From positions 43,774,269 through 43,838,268 of the forward strand of contig OX457031.1 of the NCBI GenBank assembly GCA_949752745.1: a DNA stretch of 64,000 nt. Reading direction: 5' to 3'. This document shows positions 9,085-17,698 of the stretch, piece after piece. A program made the position numbers and the translations under genes. Numbering within the stretch: position 1 is the first letter of the stretch; every line of letters begins with the position of its first letter. Source of the stretch: Protula sp. h YS-2021 (lineage: Eukaryota; Annelida; Polychaeta; Sabellida; Serpulidae). The notes under the pieces were generated by a model. That model searched no databases. It was not told where the DNA came from and saw only the letters and a program-made list of their open reading frames with translations.

Positions 9085-9214
9085 GTTAACAATAAATGAT
9101 CAACACTTGTTAACATATCTTGCATTTTATTTTATCAACATATCTTGCATTTATCAACACATCTTAAATTTTATCAACATATCTTAAATTTTATAAAAGC
9201 TCAATCAACATATC
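9085..9214 (-). promoter_or_regulatory. AT-rich integrase upstream region with short tandem repeats
   Basis: About 130 nt holding four or five copies of an approximately 20-25 nt unit related to ATCAACATATCTTAAATTTT. On the minus strand it contains TATAAAA (near 9190), a possible TATA box for the integrase-led block. The equivalent place in element B has TATAAAAT at 58162-58169. Confidence 0.5.
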
Positions 9215-9547
9215 TTACAAATCAAGTATTGATACAACGGTGTGAATAATTGGAGTCCATTGATCTTCAATGAACATTAACCAACAACTTAATTCATCAA
9301 ATGTGATAGCATCTACACCATATTTTTCACAGCGTTGATTTGCATTATCTAACACTTTATCTAAATGAATGTAATATTTAGCTTCATTCCAATATGTATA
9401 GACACATGCAGAATGACAAGTATGTTCTGAACACTCTTCATTTTGACAAGCAGGACATACTAAACATGCAAACTTTTTTACAGCTAATAACATTTCTTCA
9501 CAATATGTCTTTTGCACAATGTATTGTCTCAATGTAATGTCTGTCAT
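9215..9547 (-). CDS. Small zinc-binding protein (110 aa)
   Basis: 110 aa from the ATG at 9547, a start shared with element B (58224-58556). A cysteine/histidine cluster (VCPACQNEEC, then HTCHSAC) near residues 30-50 would bind zinc. The C-terminal 40 residues are helical and end in VVSILDL. The ATG shares a base with the TAA of the upstream 95-aa gene (TAATG), a known context for termination-reinitiation in some viruses and retrotransposons. Function unknown. Confidence 0.65.
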   Translation of the reverse strand: MTDITLRQYIVQKTYCEEMLLAVKKFACLVCPACQNEECSEHTCHSACVYTYWNEAKYYIHLDKVLDNANQRCEKYGVDAITFDELSCWLMFIEDQWTPIIHTVVSILDL

Positions 9548-9834
9548 TATACTGCAATGTAGATTAACCACTCTCTCACTTCATCAAACAGTCTTGGATC
9601 AAATCGAGCGAAGTGATATGCTGCTTCCACATCAAACTCCTCAGCTCCGTCAATGTTTGAAAACATACACTCTTTGATGAAATCCTCACGTAAGTTTGGC
9701 ACACTTAACGTGGAATGCGCAAGTTCCCAATAAATGTCAAAGTGTTGCAGTTGTTGTTGAATAGATCCAAAACGCGCCAGTTCACTTATCATGTAGTCCA
9801 CATACTTGTCCTTGAAACACGTTTCTACATCCAT
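9547..9834 (-). CDS. Small helical protein, Polinton-specific family (95 aa)
   Basis: 95 aa, all-helical by pattern, no known domain. It shares its N-terminal half with two proteins of element B: the stop-interrupted frame at 59253-59585 (same MD..CFK.xYxDxMI start) and the N-terminal part of the 172-aa protein at 60356-60874 (FKVNYTNYVFSKL versus FKDKYVDYMISEL). This makes a small paralogous family sited between integrase and the right end. A death-fold adaptor role is possible but unproven. Confidence 0.6.
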   Translation of the reverse strand: MDVETCFKDKYVDYMISELARFGSIQQQLQHFDIYWELAHSTLSVPNLREDFIKECMFSNIDGAEEFDVEAAYHFARFDPRLFDEVREWLIYIAV

Positions 9835-9898
9835 CTTTCACATATCCATATAACACGTCTGCACACTTTGACGGTTGGCAAACAAATGACTCTCAGTC

Positions 9899-10519
9899 TT
9901 ACTCCGCAGAAACAGTTAGTGAGCCGCACTTGTTGCAGAAGTTGTCTGGTTCACACAACTTGCAATTGTACTTGTGGCAGTGACAATCATAATCCTCAGC
10001 ATATCCGTAAGCACCACAATATTCACAGGTAAGTCCAAGTTGATTTTGCACATCCATATTCTCCAATTGAACTTCAGCCAGTCTTTTCTTGGATAACTTT
10101 GACACTTTCATCCGATTGTCCTTTTGTAGCTTGATAGGAGTTTTTTTACCATGACATTCCGTGCATGGCAATAAGGTTGAGGTTATGCTATGGATTTCCT
10201 GAAGCAATGTCTCCCATTCACCATCATTCATGTTGATGTAAAACTTGTATTCTTTCCCTTCAAACAGTGATGCTTGCACAAAACTCACATAGCGCATGTC
10301 CAAGTATGAAATGACTTCAAGCCATTTCGTTTGCGTTAAGTACAGTTTGAAGCCAATGTCACGTAATCTTGTCAAGTTCTGACACACAATCTTCCACAAG
10401 GATGGTGATAAAGCAAGCCATCTCTCTCCACGTTTGATTCGAAGAAATAATCCAAATTGTCCATGCTCCACAGTAATTGTTAAGTTTGCACTAATTTTAA
10501 AGCTGCTTGTCTTCTCCAT
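9899..10519 (-). CDS. Zinc-ribbon protein with PC4-like repeats (206 aa)
   Basis: 206 aa from ATG 10519, the codon matching the start in element B. The N-terminal 110 residues hold two of the recurring strand-plus-W-helix units (WLALSPSLWKIVCQNL and INMNDGEWETLLQEI) related by pattern to PC4. The C-terminal third has zinc-binding pairs CTEC, CEYC, CHCHKYNCKLC and CNKC. The combination suggests a nucleic-acid-binding regulator; this is inference. A TATA box (TATAAAAGG) lies at 10559-10567 on the minus strand. Confidence 0.68.
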   Translation of the reverse strand: MEKTSSFKISANLTITVEHGQFGLFLRIKRGERWLALSPSLWKIVCQNLTRLRDIGFKLYLTQTKWLEVISYLDMRYVSFVQASLFEGKEYKFYINMNDGEWETLLQEIHSITSTLLPCTECHGKKTPIKLQKDNRMKVSKLSKKRLAEVQLENMDVQNQLGLTCEYCGAYGYAEDYDCHCHKYNCKLCEPDNFCNKCGSLTVSAE

Positions 10520-10558
10520 GGCTGCGCGTCGAATGATGACTGCACTTGACACCTCACT

Positions 10559-10567
10559 CCTTTTATA
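10559..10567 (-). promoter_or_regulatory. TATA box for the 206-aa zinc protein
   Basis: Minus strand TATAAAAGG followed within a few bases by GAGTGA, about 40 nt before the ATG at 10519. The same TATA plus GAGTGA pair occurs at 60351-60360, at 60886-60894 and at 48951-48958 in element B. Confidence 0.55.
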
Positions 10568-10573
10568 TGGACA

Positions 10574-10903
10574 TTACATGTATGTTTTCATGAGATGTTT
10601 GCAAAATCGCGGAGTGATCTCGTTGAAACCATCCAGAAAGGCTGTTGGTAAACCGTCTGTTAGAGATTGTCTCATGACGATCACTAAAAAATCTCCTCGT
10701 TTGCGACTTCCAATTATCCATTGGAAGAGCATTGACATGGTGAAATATCCTTTTTCATAGAGGTAGGCCATCATCTCGTACACCTTAATACGTTCTTCAA
10801 GATACTTGAAGCCATGTAGCATAACCTTTGCACATTTTGGAATCGCGATCCTCGTCGACACACTTTGGCGCCGGTAGACATAATGTCTTAAAAAGTTCCT
10901 CAT
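10574..10903 (-). CDS. CARD-like protein or second CARD of a frameshifted tandem-CARD gene
   Basis: 109 aa. Residues about 30-105 have the helix pattern of a caspase-recruitment domain: an opening amphipathic helix (MLHGFKYLEERIKVYEMMAYL), EKGYFT turn, a WIIGSRKRGDFLVIVM helix, and TAFLDGFNEITPRF. The frame overlaps the 3' end of the acidic CARD-like gene by 107 nt in another frame. Either this is a separate overlapping gene with ATG 10903, or one base has been lost from a gene that once coded for two CARDs in tandem. CARDs assemble caspase and innate-signalling complexes, so a viral-type decoy role is plausible. Assignment is by pattern only. Confidence 0.5.
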   Translation of the reverse strand: MRNFLRHYVYRRQSVSTRIAIPKCAKVMLHGFKYLEERIKVYEMMAYLYEKGYFTMSMLFQWIIGSRKRGDFLVIVMRQSLTDGLPTAFLDGFNEITPRFCKHLMKTYM

Positions 10904-11639
10904 GAAGACTTCTAATAAGTTGAACGAAACGTCGGGTCATGGCTTCGGAGAACTGTGGCTCTGACGCGGGAACATGCTCTATGTTTCCTTCTAGCATGTA
11001 GATAAGCTGAATGACAGTGTTCACTTCTTCCGTTAGGTATATGTATGTGTGTTGGTCGAAAAAGCCTTCTTCACATAAGCACCATAAAATGTTGCAATCT
11101 ATCAGAGGAATCACTGCTTGAAAGTTCCGTTTCAACAGCGTGACGTCTTCTTCAGTAACAGGAATACTTTTGCTCAATTCGAATTTAGATTTGAGCTGCT
11201 TTTCATCGTCGTCGCTGTCGTCATTGTCGTCATTGTCGTCATTATCGTCATCGTCGTCGTCACCGTCGTCATCGTTTGACATGACCACTTCTTCCTCCTC
11301 AAGATGCTCTAGATGAGCCTGTAACTTTGTACTAAGTGGTTTGGCGCTACCATTTACAAGCGCATTGGCAACCCAGAACGGGTAGTCAGATCCCTCGGGA
11401 TCGGGCATTGCTTGCTGTACTGGCTGTACTTCTTTAGGCCTAGTTTGCTGTACTGTAGACACGGCTGACGGAGCCCCTAATGCTTCCTCCAAGGCTTTTT
11501 CAGCTTCTGTTAGTGTACTTAGGAAGGCAGCAGTCTCCTCTGCAGTTAAAACTGCATCTGTAAAAGCCATTGTTTCATTGCTAAAAAGGCTATCAATTTC
11601 CATGTTGTTAGCCGTTGCTGCGTTTCGAGACGTCTCCAT
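10797..11639 (-). CDS. Acidic protein with CARD-like domain (280 aa)
   Basis: 280 aa from ATG 11639 (an upstream non-ATG extension is ignored). The N-terminal 125 residues are low-complexity and acidic, followed by a run of Asp/Asn (coded by an imperfect GTC/ATC trinucleotide array at 11205-11275). Residues from about 160 form a helical domain with CARD-like order: EEDVTLLKRNFQAVIPLI, DCNILWCLCEEGFFD, an YLTEEVNTVIQLIYMLEG helix and RRFVQLIRSLHEELFKTL. It is the first gene of the minus-strand block in element A and has no counterpart in B. Anti-apoptotic or immune-modulating role is inferred. Confidence 0.6.
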   Translation of the reverse strand: METSRNAATANNMEIDSLFSNETMAFTDAVLTAEETAAFLSTLTEAEKALEEALGAPSAVSTVQQTRPKEVQPVQQAMPDPEGSDYPFWVANALVNGSAKPLSTKLQAHLEHLEEEEVVMSNDDDGDDDDDDNDDNDDNDDSDDDEKQLKSKFELSKSIPVTEEDVTLLKRNFQAVIPLIDCNILWCLCEEGFFDQHTYIYLTEEVNTVIQLIYMLEGNIEHVPASEPQFSEAMTRRFVQLIRSLHEELFKTLCLPAPKCVDEDRDSKMCKGYATWLQVS

Positions 11640-11680
11640 GATGGTTTGGCAATGCAATGATTAGAGTGGTGTCAACCCGA

Positions 11681-11690
11681 CCTTTTTATA
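11681..11690 (-). promoter_or_regulatory. TATA box for the acidic CARD-like gene
   Basis: Minus strand TATAAAAAGG, about 42 nt before the ATG at 11639, a normal TATA-to-start spacing with a short leader. Confidence 0.55.
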
Positions 11691-11908
11691 CTACTGACGG
11701 TGAGCCGTGAGCCAGCGGCGTAAAAAGTAGCTGGGGGGGGGGCTCACTAGGTAGCTGGGCCGGGGGGGGCTCACTAGGTAGCTGGGCGGGGGGGGGCTCA
11801 CTAGGTAGCTGGGCGGGGGGGGGGGGGGTCCTCGCTTCAGGTCGACTGGCCAGGGGCAGTCAGTCAGTCTGCTTTGAACCTTTGAAGCGAACACATCGAA
11901 ATTTAATC

Positions 11909-12823
11909 ATGCAGTACAAGGACGAGTTTTTCTCAGATGAGCTTCGGGGTCGCTACTTTCTATCAGCGAAGGATGTCAACCTCTGGGAGGAGATTTATAT
12001 TGAGTACCAGACCTTTCTGTTTCGAAAGTGGAGGGATTTCCTTAGGAACAGACCAGAGGAACAGTTCAACCGGTTTGGCAGGGCGGCGGAGGAGAGCCAT
12101 AAGCGACTACGCCATCGTTCGCCGTCCAGGGACCTGCCGCCCTGCCAGGAAGTGACCAGAGTGACCAGAGTGACCGCGACAACGATGACAGAGACTCCTC
12201 CAGCCAGATTGATCGCAGCAACGATGACAGAGACTCCTCCTGCCAGAGCGACTCCTGTCAAAGTCGCTGCGTCAACGATGACGACCCCGTTGAAAGTGAA
12301 TCAAAAGGGAGCTGATGTGACTGTCCGGAAGGTGCTGGCGGCACCAAGCGCTACCGTTACAAGACCGGACAGTCCGCCACCAGCTCCTGACGATGAGCTT
12401 ACAATCGCTGTCGCCAGTATTTCGGATACAGTCAGCCTCATACAGTCACCTTCAAACACTGACCGCAACAACGAACCTGCTCAGATGAAAGTGGAGGATG
12501 TCTCTAGAAAAGAGTCAGATTTCCAGGAGGTCATGCAAATCTTGGGCTCTTTGGATAATGTTAAATATTGTGAATTCTGCCATTTTGGCTATCCGGTAGA
12601 ATATTCAATGAGAATGCATGAGCAGCAATGCCCGGAGGCTTTGAAGTCCCAATATTATTTTTGTAGTGTCCAGGGCAAAGGATTCACCTCGAGCAGGGCC
12701 GCGGTTGCGGCGCATAAGAGGAAGTGTGGCTGTGGCGAGGTTGGTGGCGGCAGCGGTGCCAGCGGTGGCGTCAGCGGCGGCGCCAGTGGCGGCGACAGGA
12801 GAACCGATGGCGGGAGGCAGTGA
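11909..12823 (+). CDS. C2H2-like zinc-finger protein with low-complexity linker (304 aa)
   Basis: 304 aa from ATG 11909. Residues 1-80 are charged and helical (YKDEFFSDELRGRYF). The middle is a Thr/Pro/Ala-rich linker with repeats of TMTETPPAR. Near residues 220-270 are two finger-like units, YCEFCHFGYPVEYSMRMH with a following Cys, and YYFCSVQGKGFTSSRAAVAAH with a following Cys; the second lacks the usual second Cys spacing, so it may be degenerate. The C-terminal end is Gly/Ser-rich. It is oppositely oriented to the neighbouring minus block, GC-richer than its neighbours, and unique to element A. Function unknown. Confidence 0.5.
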   Translation: MQYKDEFFSDELRGRYFLSAKDVNLWEEIYIEYQTFLFRKWRDFLRNRPEEQFNRFGRAAEESHKRLRHRSPSRDLPPCQEVTRVTRVTATTMTETPPARLIAATMTETPPARATPVKVAASTMTTPLKVNQKGADVTVRKVLAAPSATVTRPDSPPPAPDDELTIAVASISDTVSLIQSPSNTDRNNEPAQMKVEDVSRKESDFQEVMQILGSLDNVKYCEFCHFGYPVEYSMRMHEQQCPEALKSQYYFCSVQGKGFTSSRAAVAAHKRKCGCGEVGGGSGASGGVSGGASGGDRRTDGGRQ

Positions 12824-12884
12824 CAGCGGCAGGAGAACTGATGACAAGAGGCAGTGACAAGGACCAGACTACGGAAATCCCTCC

Positions 12885-12906
12885 AGGGCCGCTTTTTAGC
12901 GGCCCT
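12885..12906. terminator. Perfect 9-bp hairpin downstream of the C2H2 gene
   Basis: AGGGCCGCT, loop TTTT, AGCGGCCCT. It lies 60 nt after the C2H2 stop codon, in the position and general shape of a 3'-end stem-loop. It resembles the histone mRNA 3' stem-loop in having a 4-nt U loop, but its stem is longer. Whether it processes an RNA is unknown. Confidence 0.45.
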
Positions 12907-13006
12907 CCCATTATTACGAAATGAAACGCTTCATCAGGCAATCTTAGTATGAATGAGAGTGTGGGAAATGCTAAAAAAAAGAGGACTATAAATCATTGAT
13001 TTATAG

Positions 13007-13265
13007 ATCCATCTGTCCGTCTGACCGTCTGAAATAGCAAAACAAATTGCTGCCTGGGTTAAAAATACCCTGGCATGAGAAATGAAACGCTAAATCTGTC
13101 CGTCTGCCCGTCTGAAATAGCAAAACAAATTGCTGTCTGGGTTAAAAATACCCTGGCATGAGAAATGAAACGCTAAATCTGTCCGTCTGACCGTTTGAGA
13201 AAGCAAAAAGAATTTGCTGTCTGGGTTAAAAATACCTAGGCTTGAGAAATATAACGCTGAATCAG
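13007..13265. repeat. About 84-bp tandem repeat, three copies
   Basis: Units beginning ATCTGTCCGTCTGACCGTCTG recur near 13010, 13094 and 13177, each with AGCAAAACAAATTGCTG and a GGGTTAAAAATACC box. They are followed by GTCTGGGTGTCCGTGT repeats at about 13320-13385. Confidence 0.8.
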
Positions 13266-13786
13266 TTGTGGCTATTGCTATATGTGTAGAGAGAGAGAGG
13301 GATAAAAAAACAAAAAAAAACGACTGTCTGGGTGTCCGTGTGTCTGGGTGTCCGTGTCTGGGTGTCCGTGTGTCTGGGTGTCCGTTGGTTTGGTTGCCAT
13401 AGGTGTTAGAATAGTGAGAAAGCTTTAAAGAAAGGATTGTTGCTTGTATAGGGTCGCAATGCATGGAGACACCTCTCTTCCTTAAGGAAAAAGAGTGCTC
13501 ATTTTTAATTGCTGCTGCAATGGCTTGGTTAGAGAGCGAGAAAAGGGCTCATGGGCCAGTGAGCCGGGGGGGGGCTCACTAGGTAGCTGGGCGGGGGGGG
13601 GGGGCTCACTAGGTAGCTGGGCGGGGGGGGGCCCACTTTTAGGCCACTGGCTCAACGACTCACCGTCCTCCCGGGGCACTCTATGCAGGCTTAAGTCAAT
13701 CTTTGCAATTCTGTGTGACGTCATTGATGGGTCAAAATACACAGCAGGCCAGCTCTAACCATGTCTCTATGAACCCTTTGCTGTCC

Positions 13787-14092
13787 GGGTGCTCAAGTGC
13801 TCAAGTGCTCGAGTGCTCGGGTGCTCAAGTGCTCGAGTGCTCGGGTGCTCGAGTGCTCGAGTGCTCGAGTGCTCAAGTGCTCAAGTGCTCGAGTGCTCAA
13901 GTGCTCAAGTGCTCAAGCGCTCGAGTGCTCAAGTGCTCAAGTGCTCAAGTGCTCAAGTGCTCGAGTGCTCAAGTGCTCAAGTGCTCGAGTGCTCAAGTGC
14001 TCGAGTGCTCGAGTGCTCAAGTGCTCGAGTGCTCGGGTGCTCGAGTGCTCGAGTGCTCGGGTGCTCGGGTGCTCGGGTGCTCGGGTGTCATT
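13787..14092. repeat. 8-bp minisatellite GTGCTC(A/G)(A/G)
   Basis: Roughly 38 head-to-tail copies of GTGCTCAA, GTGCTCGA and GTGCTCGG in mixed order. Because 8 is not a multiple of 3, all forward frames stay open and make spurious cysteine-rich reading frames; none is a gene. Confidence 0.95.
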
Positions 14093-14239
14093 TTGTCCGG
14101 GCACCATTTTGTCCGGGTGTCATTTTGTCTGGCTGCCCGTTTGACTGGTCGTTTGAATGCTTGCCCGTTTGAATGGTTGTTTGAATCGCCGCCCGTTTGA
14201 ATTGTCGTTTGAATGGCCGCCCGTTTGAATGGCCGCCCA

Positions 14240-14624
14240 CTCTCCATATTACGTCATTATGACGTTCATATGACGTTCATATGACGTTCATATGACGTTC
14301 ATATGACGTTCATATCACCTCCATATCACCTCCATATCACCTCCATAACACGTCTAGATCACGTCAAAATGACGTCACTGTTTTAAAAACCCCATGGGGC
14401 TATCAAAACACCACGTGACGTCATTATGACGTCCATATGATAACCATATGGTAACCATATGGTAACCATATGATAACCATATGATAACCATATGACGTCA
14501 ATATGACGTTAATATGACGTCAATATGACGTCACTGTTTTAGAAACCCCATGGGGCTTTGAAAACACCACGTGACGTCATTATGACGTCACTTCCTGTTT
14601 TCAAACCCCCACTTATCCCCTACT
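14240..14624. repeat. Right terminal region of element A, CRE-rich, 11-bp repeats
   Basis: Contains TATGACGTTCA x5, CATATCACCTC x3 and CATATGGTAAC-type 11-bp units, plus repeated TGACGTCA palindromes and two copies of a segment with ACCCCATGGGGCT and CACCACGTGACGTCATTATGACGT. Read from 14624 inward it begins AGTAGGGG and reaches GGAAGTGACGTCAT at about position 30. I take 14624 as the element end. Confidence 0.65.
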
Positions 14625-16915
14625 CCTTTACCTAGGACATGAAGGGTATGAACACATAAGAAAAGTTCTCTTTTACTAACTCTTCACACGTAGTCAGTAA
14701 TAACCTTTCATTTTAAACGGTCACGAATCTATTTTCTAACTAAAGAAGTTGCGTTGTTGAATGAAGAAATCGTCATACCAGTTCAGTCACTTCTTCCTTG
14801 ATATTCTTCCAGTAATAGGTTTTGGTGATGCTACTTATAGTACTATTTATCCCAGGATGGCCCGTATGCGCCTCATCAAAAGCCAATTTTTTCTGTCTTC
14901 ATCAAGCAATACTTCATAAAGACTATTGATGTGTTTTTCTTTTCTGAAGAGTTTATCCGAAATGGCATCATACTGACAGTTGGTTAGTTGTTTGTTAATG
15001 TTGTTTTTTTTTTCTTTTTTTGAGATTCTAGGCTCATGTTCCCCAGAACTGAGGCGGATCCTAGAAAATGTCCAAATAATTTGTGATAAACTTGTTGCGA
15101 TTAAAACATAATAACCAACAGAAAAATAATTGCAATTACGAAATATCGCTCGAGTTTTTTTGGCTCGATGAAAACTAAAAATTGTGTTTATTACATATAC
15201 ATTTTCAGTGCGCATTAATTGCAATTAAAACTTTGCAATCACTAAAGAATTAAATTGCAATTATGATTAAAGTCAAGCGGCCACCGTCAGATATAACTGG
15301 TATACAGCATTAAAACGGTAATATTAGGTATTCATATATATAGTGTTTAACTATATTCCATAAAATATTATATAATATATTCACTTGACGTACTGTAGTA
15401 TTTGAATTCCGTCCTGTGTGCTGTTTTTATTTCTCACTGGTCTTCCAGCTCTAGAATCCGATTTATTAGAATTGTTTTCCATTTGCAAATACAAGTACTT
15501 TTTCAACTATTTGTAATTCATAATATCATTTCTATCCAGCTGAAAGCAAGCATGAGCAAGCGTAATAGAAAATAAGCAATATATCAATTCCTTGTTTAAC
15601 TATTAATTTTATAACTGGTTTACTTGAACTTATCCATATCCATATGAAAGTATCCGTATCACCCGCTTAACAATGAAAATGATTTGACTTACCTTGAGAA
15701 AATAACCAGATTATATATACAGATGCATTGTTGATTCATCTAAAAAATCTCCGGTTATGGAACTGTTTCAAATTGACGAATGTTCCTTCTAGAGATTTAG
15801 ATCTTAAGTGGAAATTAAACCGATTATCGACAGCACAGATTTGAATTTTTTTTAAAAATCTCGAAAAAGTTTTGTGAATAGATAAATGCTTCTTTGTGGA
15901 TTAAAGTACAGATGTGGATTCGTTTAAAAATCTCCGGTATCTGAAGTCCTGTGTTTGCGATAACGATTATTAACAAAACCAATGGGCATTACACCTCAGT
16001 TTGGGTATTTATCTATAAATTTCCTTGGAATATATAACGTGGAGAAACACATGAAATATGGTGTGTAAAGTTTGTCAACTATAAATTCTTGCTGGGTGAT
16101 GCATGAATTAATAATAATTATTGTTTGCATAAGATATTAGCACTTCGCATATTTGTTTACCTTTTGGCCGTGCTGAGAACCTCTCCCCCTAAACCCCTCA
16201 GTGGATTACATACCAATTATGTGTTGGTTATTGAATGGTCACGAGTACTGTATGGAATATGCTGTGGCCGAGTGCGAAGCACGAGGGTACAGCATATTTC
16301 ATACAGTCATAAACTAACTTTATTTTCGAGGTCGACCCTGTTTGACACCTTTAAAGAAAGTTAGGCAGAATGAAACAAGGGGACGGGGAGTGGTTTTCAC
16401 GCATTGTCTGCATTGTCTAAATCAGTGCCTCACGTGTTTTGAAAAATCTCATTCACTCTGGTGAAGTCGGGTTTTGAATTTAAACCCATGTTCAATAATA
16501 AGTTAAAAAGGGGATGTGGAAGCCAATTTCAGCCTTTTAATAGTCTAATTTCCGACGAGGATTTGCTACTTATACCAACTCAAACATTATTTGGCCATCT
16601 AAATTGGAATCCGACAGTAGCGGTGTCTCACCGCAGATAAGAAATATAGCATTATTACGGAAAGTGAACGGAAACAATCGGATACCGAAAAATACCCGGC
16701 AAAATATATCATATTTTAAGGTAAATTTGCAGCTGTCTTTCTTTTTTCTTTTTTGTTTAAATAACGGGGGTGGGGTGGAGGTGTTAGGGTTGGGTTAGGG
16801 TGGTGATTGTGGGGGATGAGCGGTTGAGCAGAGTATGGCTGATTAAAGTACTTTCAAGGTCAGGCCTTTTTAATGTCTCTTCAAGTAAGCCTATGGTCTG
16901 CTTTGTTGCAGCGCT
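14625..16915. other. Intergenic host DNA, no gene seen
   Basis: AT-rich sequence with no credible exon, conserved frame or RNA gene. Only short unremarkable frames occur. Confidence 0.6.
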
Positions 16916-16923
16916 GTATTTTT

Positions 16924-17690
16924 GGTATCCCGACTTTTCGTCGAGCGACTTTTCGTCGGCGACATTTTGTCGAGCGACCTTTCGTCGAGCGACTTTTCTT
17001 TGAAAGTGGCAAGTGCGAATTTTCGTCGAAATTCTTCAGAAGTTAGTAAAGAGTAACAAAACACAAGTACACATCCATCAATGACCAGAGTCGCTCTAAA
17101 TTCTCAATGATATATACAAATTGCAATTAACAAATTGCAAAATAATGGTGCTCCCTTCCGATAATGCTCTTTAGAAAAGATTACTCATACATATCCATCA
17201 ATGACCGGAGTTGCTCTAAGGTATCAAGATTAATATAATTGCAATTAACAAACTGCAAATTAATATTAAACCGTGATGAATCAATTCTTTGATGTCCCGT
17301 TCAAGATAATGCTGTTTAAGAAGCATATCCATCAAAGCATATCCATCAATGACCAGAGTGGCTCTTGGATCTCACTGGTTGATACAAATTGAAATTATTA
17401 AATAGAATAAACACTTGTGAAGTTGTGAAAATTACTGATGTGTGATTCTCAAACACGATGAATTCGATGCATTTGTGTCAATGTATAAAATAAAAGTTGT
17501 GCTGTTTAAAAAGTTGCATTTCTATGGGGCATAACGCCACGAAAACTTAATAACAAAAGGTTATCTTGAATTTCACATAGTAAAAATGTATTACTATAAA
17601 ATAACACACTTCAACGAAAAGTCGCGCGACGAAAAGTCACTCGACGAAATGTCGCCGACGAAAAGTCGCTCGACGGAAAGTCGTGGATTC
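16924..17690. mobile_element. 767-bp non-autonomous inverted-repeat element with 8-bp target duplication
   Basis: Both ends carry the same array in opposite orientation: GGTATCCCGACTTTTCGTCG at the left and the complement of GAATCCACGACTTTCCGTCG at the right, each continuing as tandem CGAC(T/A)TTTCGTCG motifs. An exact direct duplication GTATTTTT flanks the element (16916-16923 and 17691-17698). An 8-bp duplication is typical of hAT-type transposases. The interior (three diverged segments around TATCCATCAATGACC) has no coding capacity. Confidence 0.82.
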
Positions 17691-17698
17691 GTATTTTT

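Larger units (their letters stand above)
11696..13667. repeat. Segment bounded by imperfect 35-bp inverted repeats, with G-run minisatellites
   Basis: The start (GACGGTGAGCCGTGAGCC onward) matches the reverse complement of the end (13633-13667) at about 29 of 35 positions. Inside each end, in direct orientation, are copies of a 27-30 nt unit, G-run plus CTCACTAGGTAGCTGGGC (about 11725-11830 and 13565-13632). The bounded segment contains the C2H2 gene and is absent from element B. It may be a nested non-autonomous insertion or a rearranged terminal arm. Confidence 0.5.
1..14624. mobile_element. Polinton/Maverick element A (left end outside window)
   Basis: The region carries the hallmark Polinton set: protein-primed type DNA polymerase B, retroviral-type integrase with chromodomain, FtsK/HerA-like packaging ATPase, adenain-like cysteine protease, major capsid protein and penton-like minor capsid protein. 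The left end lies before the window. The right end is placed at 14624 by analogy with element B: read inward on the minus strand it starts AGTAGGGG and has GGAAGTGACGTCAT about 30 nt in, while element B ends start A(A/G)TAGGGTGA and have the same motif about 50 nt in. No target duplication can be checked because the partner end is missing. Several genes are broken (polymerase, major capsid, minor capsid C-terminus, 108-aa protein), so this copy is decaying. Confidence 0.9.

Noticed and set aside
11205..11275. Trinucleotide repeat as non-coding microsatellite
   Set aside because: It is in frame within the acidic CARD-like gene and encodes Asp/Asn, so it is annotated as part of that protein.
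13703..14200. Cys/Ser/Val-rich frames in three forward frames
   Set aside because: 8-bp minisatellite without stop codons.
14847..15224. 125-aa minus-strand frame
   Set aside because: No domain, AT-rich, poly-K stretch from a T-run; no homologue visible in the window.
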